Assembly (NCBI RefSeq): GCF_000582685.1
Contig: NZ_ALWD01000163.1
Span: 1-64,000, forward strand
Direction: 5' to 3'
DNA: 64,000 bases
Source: [Scytonema hofmanni] UTEX 2349
Lineage (GTDB): Bacteria; Cyanobacteriota; Cyanobacteriia; Cyanobacteriales; Nostocaceae
The position numbers and the translations under genes were made by a program. Positions 9,801 through 16,064 of this stretch are shown here, one piece after another. The number at the start of each line of letters is the position of its first letter. Positions within the stretch are counted from its first letter, which is position 1. The notes under the pieces were generated by a model, which was not told the DNA's origin, searched no databases, and saw only the letters and a list, made by a program, of their open reading frames with translations.

Positions 9801-10616
9801 AAAGTTAAGCAAAGCGCGAGACTCTTTGGAGAGGCAGACTTCGAGCGGTACTGCAACTGGTACAGGTACAGAAATATCTTCATAGCGAGTATACTGTTGC
9901 TGGTGTGCAGTCGGTTCAAAGTGCGATCGCTCTGCGTCAGCGAGTAAATTGCGTTCAGCAGATCGCATGGCTTCACGCTTTTCTTCAACTGACTCAGGAT
10001 GTTGCTGTTGCGCTGGAACAGAGGAACGCAATTGTTCATAGGTGTATTTCAGACCAGACTGGGAAATAATATCGCAACGTAGCGGCTTTTCCCCTGGCTT
10101 AATGTGCCATGCTCCAGCCAATCGCATCACCCGACTAGGATTTTTGATGGCTGGATCAGCGTTGGTGTATATCAGTAAGTCCGTTTGCAACTGCTTCCAA
10201 TCTTCAACAGAAATGGGTTTTTCAAACACCCAGTAAGAATGGACGGATTTGCGAGTCTGGACTTGAAAGGTTGGTTCTGGTAGCGAGAGTATTTGCCACA
10301 AATCCCGCTGTAATTCTATTTCTAAGTCGTCATGCTCAATAAAAACCGCACGGCAAAGTTGAACATTTTCATCTTTATGACCACCGCCGTTGATCACAAA
10401 ATATACACCGTAACCTTGCTGCTGCCACTGCAAAATTTGTTTGAAGTTGATTTTATCGGCTTTGCGTGCTGTGCCTGGAGCATAACGAGGGTCTTCTTTG
10501 GGCAAGAAAGCTCGGACATAAACAGCATCACCGCGCTGATATCCCAAAAGTTCTAGCTGCTTAATCGCTTGGGAGGTATCAATTTCAAATGATGGAAATT
10601 GTGTAGTCATGACCAA
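6873..10616 (-). CDS. Large primase/helicase-like protein with DUF3987 core
   Basis: A 1247-residue replication-type protein. Residues 1-230 resemble a primase-like RepB/prim-pol domain (FIEHDDLEIE; SVHSYWVFEKP; SRVMRLAGAWHIK). A linker and a DUF3987 core (about 480-880) follow, with a P-loop-like IVADSGSVKTPAQ and the downstream YYRDELVGLF typical of that family. The C-terminal 300 residues are acidic, low in complexity and internally repeated (ADVVKEQV twice, ETPGVSK twice, LQPxEVLT twice). It diverges from rep across the iteron region, consistent with a role in plasmid replication. Its start is preceded by AAGGAGGGTG, partly buried in a hairpin CCAAGC/GCTTGG. Confidence 0.8.
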   Translation of the reverse strand: MVMTTQFPSFEIDTSQAIKQLELLGYQRGDAVYVRAFLPKEDPRYAPGTARKADKINFKQILQWQQQGYGVYFVINGGGHKDENVQLCRAVFIEHDDLEIELQRDLWQILSLPEPTFQVQTRKSVHSYWVFEKPISVEDWKQLQTDLLIYTNADPAIKNPSRVMRLAGAWHIKPGEKPLRCDIISQSGLKYTYEQLRSSVPAQQQHPESVEEKREAMRSAERNLLADAERSHFEPTAHQQQYTRYEDISVPVPVAVPLEVCLSKESRALLNFGVNEGGRNTNGAKLARDLIGTANHFTSIGQQFDGDPLQLLQDYADRCTPSLPTKEVNSIWKSAEKDHPGPSCTSEGVETCIKAWYWNTHVKPNQNSSANSGNPDFDDVSSVGKKQPVSDNTQRESDKADANVRRSNSLRDRILEILSRHDSESMRAIALMDLANLLKLPYRQIEQLAKILTDEVDFDFDTLVATQKLSSLLKTCPQQLDLTRLLEPKFARLLIDTANAMPTAPEFLFTTLLATAASQIGSAARIVVKPSANYTQPMVMWTSIVADSGSVKTPAQRVIIDPLVELETSAFERYQIEAADYSKLQAAHKGKKQDDSSEESLKVPIRKRYITKDSTLETLQRIHGENPRGVLYYRDELVGLFKTRNQYRGGLGADEEQELDQFNGSAIIYDRSEKSVCLPKSAISRTGSIQWEVLSAIMGDHNDYNGSFARWLFCAAKSPKRYLRLVGENPAPHTGISQALRQLYIKLAQVPEKDYFLSTDAAMFFEVWQHSLVDAQVAEQSYGIRIVYPKIEAYTARLALWLHIVNAVLAGETPTQVISGDTMEKAIELAAYFLWQHKLIHTQNSPESGLTSWGLKIQKLAEQVGGATASMLKSSIRALRKKTTFEIRQLMEMMAAAGWGRVEGSGSNSVYMANSVPPKGIDKIDTKLTQVSVLETPIKTAFDNIIDSFDTRVAADVVKEQVISLSHTTVDKARNIEVAADVVKEQVTSHHLNSSLDVENVESCQFVNFNAEMPTVTGIDSIDQEGQSECQLSIDESLNIETPGVSKSDNPPSVDLKFPMSVIIETPGVSKDDNAPHLLELADVPSLPLLDSDAGQVFQCQDSLATNYTDELSDCEALKAFQGQGQESTEIVADVAIANSISSEVTEKTEQDVNAMATSSNEHDHNLQPVEVLTSQPESIVENGLEDNPKLQPIEVLTLAGERIGGYFIDACMRIANLIEKTQQFTFFDADGVMYVFEGQIRKAPSS

Positions 10617-11284
10617 GCACCCTCCTTGTTCAAAGTAGGGGTGAGCTTGGAGACAATAGCTAATGTAAAATTGCGGTATTTAAAGCAAATGGCAGTAAAT
10701 CGCTGTTTAATGCCAGTTTTTAAATCTATTTGGCTAGAAAAAGTCAAATTGATGGAGGTTACTTTCATTGAATACGGACTCCGTGAGTTTTTCGGTTTAC
10801 GAAGCCGGTATCACAGCAAAAGTATAGTTCTCCACGCTTACCATTTAACGAAAATTTTGCTAAAGTCTAGATAGTGTTGGCTATCTGGATTTTTGTTCCA
10901 TGCAGTTAGCGCTGCTTGGAGACTTTAGCAAACTTCCCGTTTCAAACTTCGGTAAGTCGGTGAGAACAGTTACTTTTGCTGTTTTCTCCGGCTTTTTAAA
11001 TGTCAGGACAGTTCGGGGTTGTTGAATCTGGGTATAGGTATTCCTCTAGTTTTTGGTTTATGTAAGTAGGACAAAAATAAGCCAATTCGTACCCCATAGG
11101 GATGTCTATTAGCGTAGCCTGTTTTAGGGGCATATGATAGCCCGTTTCAAACCGAAGTGCTTTTGGTTGTCAATATGGCATCCATATGCAGCACTTAGCT
11201 AAAGCGACAGTCACAAACAAGTAGGCTGTCAAGTTTAGAACTTAGCATTTAAAAATTTCACTTTCAAGGGGTCAAAATTGCCTA
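10617..11284. other. Gene-free region left of the iterons
   Basis: I see no supportable gene here. It would carry the promoter of the large minus-strand primase-like gene. A direct repeat CCCGTTTCAAAC occurs near 10936 and 11141. The region together with the iterons forms the likely replication origin. An open frame that crosses 10599-10874 lacks protein-like features and is not called. Confidence 0.5.
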
Positions 11285-11598
11285 TACGCCGGACTCACAT
11301 ATGACTTATACGCCGGACTCACGGATAAAAATGTATCTGGTACTTACGGGAACAAAGGTACAAAATAGGCTAAACTTACGGAGAGAACTCTACGCCGGAC
11401 TCACGGATAAAGTTTTACAAGCCTTACCGCGTAAGTCATCAAAAAGTCAACCCGAAAAAAATGTACGCCGGACTCACGGATAAAAATGTACGCCGGACTC
11501 ACGGATAAAACAAGGTGATGTGTGCTGGGCTTACGGAGAAAACTCTACGCCGGACTCACGGATAAAAGACTCAAAATCATACGCCGGACTCACGGATG
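11285..11598 (+). repeat. Iterons: putative plasmid replication origin
   Basis: Seven direct repeats of TACGCCGGACTCACGGATAA start at 11285, 11309, 11391, 11464, 11489, 11546 and 11580. The first and last are imperfect. Degenerate half-copies with the core ACTTACGGxxA occur at about 11342, 11374 and 11530. They lie 110-420 bases upstream of a plasmid Rep gene in the same orientation. Iterons are classical binding sites for Rep initiators and control both initiation and copy number. The repeats are directly visible, and the origin role is inferred. Confidence 0.85.
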
Positions 11599-11707
11599 AT
11601 TGTTGAGATTTGTTACATTTCGGAACTGCCCATTTCTAAAATGCTGAGGAAACTGCCCAAGACTGCACACTCTTGATAGAATTTGTTCAAAGTAGTAGAG
11701 AGTAAGT

Positions 11708-12787
11708 GTGAACAAAAAAGACACTGCTTTTCCAGTGGACGGACAGTTGCTAATGATATTACCTAGAGCGGGAGCCTCCATCAGAAACCCTGATGTGCGA
11801 TTACCAGTTTTCAGCGCTGATGCAGAAGGATATTATCTGGAGATGCGGGTTGCTGGTAATTCCAAAGACAACAGCGAAGTTGCTCTTACCCGTCGTGTTC
11901 GACTAGATGAACTTTCAGAAGAGGAGTGGGAAGAAATAAAAGAGCAGTATGCTAATTTCGATTTAAAAGCTTGTAAAGATGAAGGAATTAGCAAAGGACT
12001 AGAGAACATTCAAGACCTACGGGTTCAGCGCTTGTTTGTAGCATTGCTTACCTTTCTAAATCCGAGGCAAGTTGCAATTGTGTTATTTCTATACAAGCAA
12101 GCGCGAGAGCAGGGTAAAGGTTCTCTGGTTTATTTTCGGTCTAACGATTTGTTAGAAAGCTTGGGCTATACCCGTGCTAAGGATGGTAGTTTCACAACTA
12201 GATTGCGATCGCAACTTAACCAAGACTTAGTTACCCTTCACAGAACAGAACTCGTGTTTGCCAAGTCTTTGAAAAAAGGCAACACAATGGGAGCGAAGGT
12301 GATCGTTAAAAGTATCCTCCGCATTCGAGATTACGAAATCGATAATCTGCCGCGAGACTTTGATTTAGCAAAGGCTGCCGATTACACTTATGAATTGGCA
12401 GATGCTTACACGGTAGCACTGGAATTCTTTGAAGGACCCGAACGGACGGGTGACTATGTTCTGTTTTCAAACAGCATTGACACTAAGCAAAAGCAAGGGA
12501 ATAATGCCAAGCATGATTACAAGATGAAACTCCTAGTTTATCTTGCTAGCCGAATGAAATGGGATAAGCTAATTGATGGACAATATCTACACATTTCTAA
12601 ACAATATCTTTTGAAGAATCTGGATTTGTTGGGCAGTAATCCGTCTAGGAGCAGCCAAATTTTATGGCGAACAATAGAAGAATTGCAAACTGAGGGGTAT
12701 ATTTTAGATGCTCAAGAGATACCTGGAAAGCGGAAGATTGCCAGTATCGAGTTTCAAATCAATTCTCAAAAATTACGTTGTAATTAA
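11708..12787 (+). CDS. Plasmid replication initiator protein
   Basis: A 359-residue protein, start GTG. Two helical, probably winged-helix regions can be seen (about 95-200 with FLNPRQVAIVLFLYKQAREQ, and about 265-350 with HDYKMKLLVYLASRM). It sits right behind an iteron array, so it is the best candidate for the Rep protein that binds the iterons and opens the origin. The Rep-family recognition is moderate from sequence, and the context makes it stronger. No partner gene follows closely. Confidence 0.7.
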   Translation: MNKKDTAFPVDGQLLMILPRAGASIRNPDVRLPVFSADAEGYYLEMRVAGNSKDNSEVALTRRVRLDELSEEEWEEIKEQYANFDLKACKDEGISKGLENIQDLRVQRLFVALLTFLNPRQVAIVLFLYKQAREQGKGSLVYFRSNDLLESLGYTRAKDGSFTTRLRSQLNQDLVTLHRTELVFAKSLKKGNTMGAKVIVKSILRIRDYEIDNLPRDFDLAKAADYTYELADAYTVALEFFEGPERTGDYVLFSNSIDTKQKQGNNAKHDYKMKLLVYLASRMKWDKLIDGQYLHISKQYLLKNLDLLGSNPSRSSQILWRTIEELQTEGYILDAQEIPGKRKIASIEFQINSQKLRCN

Positions 12788-13221
12788 AAAGCACTTGTTT
12801 CATCAAGATTGACGCATAGAAATGAAAAAATACCAATTACGCGCAATAAGTATAACATGGCTCTCAGTGTTTGCCTTAACTACGAAAACTTACAATTAGA
12901 CCATTTTGGTATAGTCTTGCCAAATATAATAAACTGCTGTTAACCTTACAAATTGTGTAAAAGTTAGCAGTGGACGCGCTTGGAAATCAGATCAGAGAAT
13001 CTCAACCAACGTTCTTTAATTTGGTAGTTTAGAATCAATATTTTCTGGAAGATTTGAGGGACTTGCAAAACGCTGCGTCTGTAGAGCAGTCACAGCACGA
13101 TTGGAACGGTTGGGTATCTTTGGATATAGCTCAGTCATGGCGATCGCCGCCCCTGACGGGGCATGAGAAACGAAAACCTAGCACTCGCTACACGCTAGTA
13201 AACACTACAACAATTTACACA
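12788..13221. other. Gene-free region after rep
   Basis: A region of 430 bases with no convincing gene. A frame continuing upstream of 13222 is open but compositionally poor. A small hairpin CGCCCC-TGAC-GGGGC lies at about 13148-13163, roughly 58 bases before the next start. Confidence 0.5.
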
Positions 13222-13650
13222 ATGGACACCCAGAATTTTCTGACACTGCTATTCGACGCGATCGCACTTTTGTTCATCGTCATCGTCACATTCGACTTCA
13301 TCACATTCATATCCATTTCGACACTGCACCAGAAACGGACAGTGGTCAACCCCGTAAAAGATGAAAATGAGCAACAACCCAATGTGATTGATATGGCTCA
13401 TTCCAAAAGTACTTTCTCACCTGTCCCAGAAACTACCGCACCTGTTAATAACTCGCTTCAAGGAATAGACATTGAGAAGCTACAACTGCGCCCAGCACGC
13501 AAGATAGCCAAAGCTTTAAACATTGCTCAGAAAGTAGATGGTAAAGATGCACCCGTATCCTGGTTGCGATCGCAGATCAAGGCACGACTCAAAGACCAAC
13601 CAGTCCAAACAGCCGAGGTGATTTCATCAATATTACAACAAGCTAGTTAG
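13222..13650 (+). CDS. Membrane-anchored hypothetical protein with basic C-terminal domain
   Basis: From the ATG at 13222 (142 residues) the protein starts MDTQNFLTLLFDAIALLF, one N-terminal membrane helix (about 5-35). A polar linker follows, then a C-terminal module of about 55 residues (LRPARKIAKALNIAQKVDGK...VSWLRSQIKARL) that looks like a small helical DNA- or RNA-binding domain of the SAP/Rho-N kind. An open frame reaches 13054, but that extension is not protein-like. No clear function. Confidence 0.55.
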   Translation: MDTQNFLTLLFDAIALLFIVIVTFDFITFISISTLHQKRTVVNPVKDENEQQPNVIDMAHSKSTFSPVPETTAPVNNSLQGIDIEKLQLRPARKIAKALNIAQKVDGKDAPVSWLRSQIKARLKDQPVQTAEVISSILQQAS

Positions 13651-13669
13651 CACAAAAACTTGGCATATT

Positions 13670-13840
13670 GTGGGGGTGGCAACTGCTGCCCCGACTGCCT
13701 CAACTATCCACGCCATTGAGCCTTTCATAACCGTTCAGACAAACTTAGAAGGACTAACCACTTTACGATTATTGCAGCAACCAACCAAAGGTAACAGAAA
13801 TCAAGATGTGTTCACACACAATGATGGTTGGAATAATTGA
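13670..13840 (+). CDS. Possible small protein (56 codons)
   Basis: A GTG-initiated frame reads MGVATAAPTASTIHAIEPFI and onward with balanced composition, ending just before the oxygenase-like gene. No ribosome binding site is evident, and it may be chance. Listed as a candidate only. Confidence 0.2.
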   Translation: MGVATAAPTASTIHAIEPFITVQTNLEGLTTLRLLQQPTKGNRNQDVFTHNDGWNN

Positions 13841-13851
13841 AGAGCGCTAAT

Positions 13852-14436
13852 ATGACATTCAATAAATTCAGTTTGGTCAGAGCCAGCACACTTGAAGCTT
13901 TGCGATTGCACTGCCAAAGTTTAATACCACAAATGACACCCGATGTTAGTAAATACGCTCCTGGTCGATATCGCTTCTGGCTATTCCACGAAGCTTTGCT
14001 ATCTCAAAATCGCATTATCTCCGCGCATTTTGACCAGCGCTTGTGGGATTTCTGCCAACGCATCTATCCTGGTTCTAACATTGCCTTACTCACCTTCGGC
14101 GGAGAAGCGCAAGGCATTAACAGTAAAGGAACCATAGCTTTGCACAGAGACGATACCTATGCGATAGAACACGCTTGTGGTGTTAATCTTGGTACTGCTA
14201 CATTTGCTTACAACACTGATAGAAAAAGCAGCAATCCAAATGCTTCAACTATTAAAAAACTTCAGCTTAATCATGGCGATATCTACAGCTTCAATTGCAA
14301 ACATCAACACGGAGTTTTAGAACATTCTGCTGAACGATTCAGCCTCAATATCTGGACTGTGCGAAAGAACTTAGATAAATACCCTGACTTTGCTTTCTTA
14401 CCCAACAATTCACCAGTTACTCAAATAGTTTTGTAA
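13852..14436 (+). CDS. 2-oxoglutarate/Fe(II) oxygenase-fold protein
   Basis: A protein of about 194 residues starting MTFNKFSLV. The central segment IALHRDDTYA carries an HxD iron-binding pair. About 60 residues later come KHQHGVLEHSAERFSLNIW, giving the distal His and a following Arg, as expected for a 2OG-Fe(II) dioxygenase. The preceding LLTFGGEAQGI is reminiscent of AlkB-type folds. The substrate is unknown. On a plasmid it could be nucleic-acid or small-molecule directed. A Rho-independent terminator follows immediately. Confidence 0.5.
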   Translation: MTFNKFSLVRASTLEALRLHCQSLIPQMTPDVSKYAPGRYRFWLFHEALLSQNRIISAHFDQRLWDFCQRIYPGSNIALLTFGGEAQGINSKGTIALHRDDTYAIEHACGVNLGTATFAYNTDRKSSNPNASTIKKLQLNHGDIYSFNCKHQHGVLEHSAERFSLNIWTVRKNLDKYPDFAFLPNNSPVTQIVL

Positions 14437-14452
14437 ATCATAATAACTAATC

Positions 14453-14480
14453 ACTCCCCATAAACGGGAGTTTTATTTTT
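14453..14480 (+). terminator. Rho-independent terminator
   Basis: ACTCCC-CATAAAC-GGGAGT stem followed by TTTATTTTT, 16 bases after the oxygenase-like gene. Confidence 0.8.
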
Positions 14481-14745
14481 AGGATTGCAACTGGCACATT
14501 TAGTTATTTGTTGTTAATAAACAAAGCTGTGAGGCTTTTAATTTTCTCGTTGAGGCAGAGAGGGGGGAGGGGGAGAAAGTTTGAGGCTTTGGTTCTAAAT
14601 TTTAAGCATTGTAAATTGTAAACGCAACAGCTTATTGCACCTTAACTTCGTTGAAGGAGGGGAATTTCTAGCAGCTTTCGTTAAAAACACTATGTTAATT
14701 ATTTTGGCTCACGCCAAAGCATTATTGATATTTCATTTGAGTGAT
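14481..14745. other. Upstream region of the SSB gene
   Basis: Includes a purine-rich tract GAGAGGGGGGAGGGGGAG (near 14558) and, at 14704-14717, the hairpin TTGGC-TCAC-GCCAA that belongs to the shared leader-hairpin family. The open frame extends left to 14635, but the leader hairpin argues for a start at 14746. Confidence 0.5.
14704..14717 (+). promoter_or_regulatory. Leader hairpin (CTCACG family) before ssb
   Basis: Stem TTGGC/GCCAA with TCAC loop. The CTCACG core ends 32 bases before the ATG at 14746. Confidence 0.5.
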
Positions 14746-15228
14746 ATGAGAAAAACATCCACTATTATTCATCCTGCACCCGTCGATGACTCGCTGCCAA
14801 TGCCAGATACAAAGGCAGTAGAAGCAGCACCAGTAGTTGAGGAGAAAATCGAACTTACACCCCAAATCCTCACTCTCAATACTGTCAACTTGGTTGGTCG
14901 GGTTGGTGCAGACCCGGAAATGCGCTTCTTTGAGTCGGGGAGCGTCAAAGCTACTTTATCACTGGCGGTGCGACGACGGGCTAAGGACGCGCCCCCGGAT
15001 TGGTTCAATATCGAATTGTGGGGAAAGACAGCAGAAATTGCTGCCAACTACGTCCGTAAAGGCGACCAAGTTGGTGTAACTGGCTACCTCAAAATTGACA
15101 CATGGAATGACTGCACAACAGGTACTCTGCGTTCCAAACCTATTGTTAACGCCAATCAGTTACACCTACTAGGGTCTAAACAAGACAGACCCCAAGCTGA
15201 AGACGACACTAATCTTGACACTTTTTAG
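14746..15228 (+). CDS. ssb: Single-stranded DNA-binding protein
   Basis: From ATG 14746 the protein has about 160 residues. An N-terminal linker of about 40 residues precedes a canonical SSB OB-fold: NTVNLVGRVGADPEMRFFES, then DWFNIELWGKTAEIAANYVR and KGDQVGVTGYLKID. The acidic tail ends DDTNLDTF, resembling the partner-binding tip DDDIPF of SSBs. It would coat plasmid single-stranded DNA during replication or conjugation. A second SSB-like gene follows nine bases downstream, so the two probably form one operon. Confidence 0.9.
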   Translation: MRKTSTIIHPAPVDDSLPMPDTKAVEAAPVVEEKIELTPQILTLNTVNLVGRVGADPEMRFFESGSVKATLSLAVRRRAKDAPPDWFNIELWGKTAEIAANYVRKGDQVGVTGYLKIDTWNDCTTGTLRSKPIVNANQLHLLGSKQDRPQAEDDTNLDTF

Positions 15229-15237
15229 GAGCTACCC

Positions 15238-15549
15238 ATGAACGATTGCACAATAGCCATTACCATAGTCGCCGCTCCGGAATATCGACACACTCGCAAC
15301 GGCGACCATATCGCTCAATGTTTAGGAGCATTTTATAGTCCTCATCATAATGAAAAGGACGCACCTCCTCCTCCTTCAACCATCAAAGTAGTGGCGTGGG
15401 GAGAAAACCTTGCCACGCAACTTAGTAGTCTGCGCTCCTCACAGCAATGCGTAATTCAGGGACGCTTGCAAATGAACACAGTTGAACGACCGGAGGGATT
15501 CAAAGAAAAGTTAGCCGAACTGACGGCTGAAAGAATTATCTCGATCTAG
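15238..15549 (+). CDS. SSB-like OB-fold protein
   Basis: A 103-residue protein with a strong ribosome binding site (AGGAGCTACCC before ATG). TIKVVAWGENLATQLSSLRSSQQCVIQGRLQ matches the second half of an SSB/PriB OB-fold (W-G-x-x-A then V-x-G-R-L). It has no acidic tail, so it may pair with or regulate the preceding SSB. It lies in an operon with ssb, and a terminator follows at 15563. Confidence 0.65.
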   Translation: MNDCTIAITIVAAPEYRHTRNGDHIAQCLGAFYSPHHNEKDAPPPPSTIKVVAWGENLATQLSSLRSSQQCVIQGRLQMNTVERPEGFKEKLAELTAERIISI

Positions 15550-15562
15550 CTTCAGAAAAGTT

Positions 15563-15590
15563 GCCTTTCCACCTGGAAGGGCTTTCTTTC
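15563..15590 (+). terminator. Rho-independent terminator of the ssb operon
   Basis: GCCTTTCC-ACCT-GGAAGGGC stem followed by TTTCTTTC. Confidence 0.8.
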
Positions 15591-15633
15591 TGCCGGCTCA
15601 TGCACGGAGTGAAAGTCAAATTTTGAAATTTAT

Positions 15634-15900
15634 ATGTCCATTGCAATGAACATCATCACAATCACATTCGCTCATCAGTTAGCTAAGTCACCCAAATACA
15701 CTTTCGGCGATCGCGTTGCAATTACCAGCAACTGCCAACCCAAAGAATGGGCAAAGGGCAAAATTACCGGGCTGCGACTCGATGATTATTCTGCAAGTAT
15801 CTGGAATTATACAGTCAATTTGGATTATCCGCAAGGCTACTGCGAAGAATGGTCTGAAGAGGATTTAGTGGCAGAAAATGAACTTGCATCATGTCAGTAG
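15634..15900 (+). CDS. Small SH3-like hypothetical protein
   Basis: An 88-residue protein. Residues 20-80 (YTFGDRVAI...WAKGKITGLRL...WNYTVNLDYPQGYCEEWSEEDLV) look like a small beta-barrel of the SH3/KOW kind, as seen in many cyanobacterial plasmid proteins. Its leader contains a GCTCATG element 31 bases before the start. No function can be assigned. A terminator follows at 15973. Confidence 0.6.
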   Translation: MSIAMNIITITFAHQLAKSPKYTFGDRVAITSNCQPKEWAKGKITGLRLDDYSASIWNYTVNLDYPQGYCEEWSEEDLVAENELASCQ

Positions 15901-15972
15901 GAGTGGAAGAAACCAGATCCTCGCTGTATGACGAAGTTGGCATGAAGTTACTGTAACTGTGTTTTGTGAAAT

Positions 15973-16020
15973 CGACGGTGTTGGGCGGATATACACGCTT
16001 TTAACGCTGTCGGTTTTTTT
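15973..16020 (+). terminator. Rho-independent terminator
   Basis: CGACGGTGTT (15973) pairs with AACGCTGTCG (16003), with two G-U pairs, and is followed by a run of eight T. Confidence 0.75.
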
Positions 16021-16028
16021 TGATATTG

Positions 16029-16042
16029 CTGCCTCACGGCAG
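16029..16042 (+). promoter_or_regulatory. Leader hairpin (CTCACG family) before the helicase gene
   Basis: Stem CTGCC/GGCAG with TCAC loop, followed by GGGGAGGAAA and ATG at 16065. The core ends 26 bases before the start. Confidence 0.5.
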
Positions 16043-16064
16043 TCCGGGGAGGAAATTTAGGTTT

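Noticed and set aside
10599..10874. Plus-strand open frame of 91 codons over the start of the primase-like gene
   Set aside because: It overlaps the start and upstream region of the large minus-strand gene, has no ribosome binding site and no protein-like pattern.
13054..13221. N-terminal extension of the membrane-anchored hypothetical protein
   Set aside because: The extension lacks protein-like composition and would place the membrane helix in the middle; the ATG at 13222 gives a natural start.
14635..14745. Longer start of the SSB gene
   Set aside because: It would put the leader hairpin inside the coding region and adds a hydrophobic stretch foreign to SSB.
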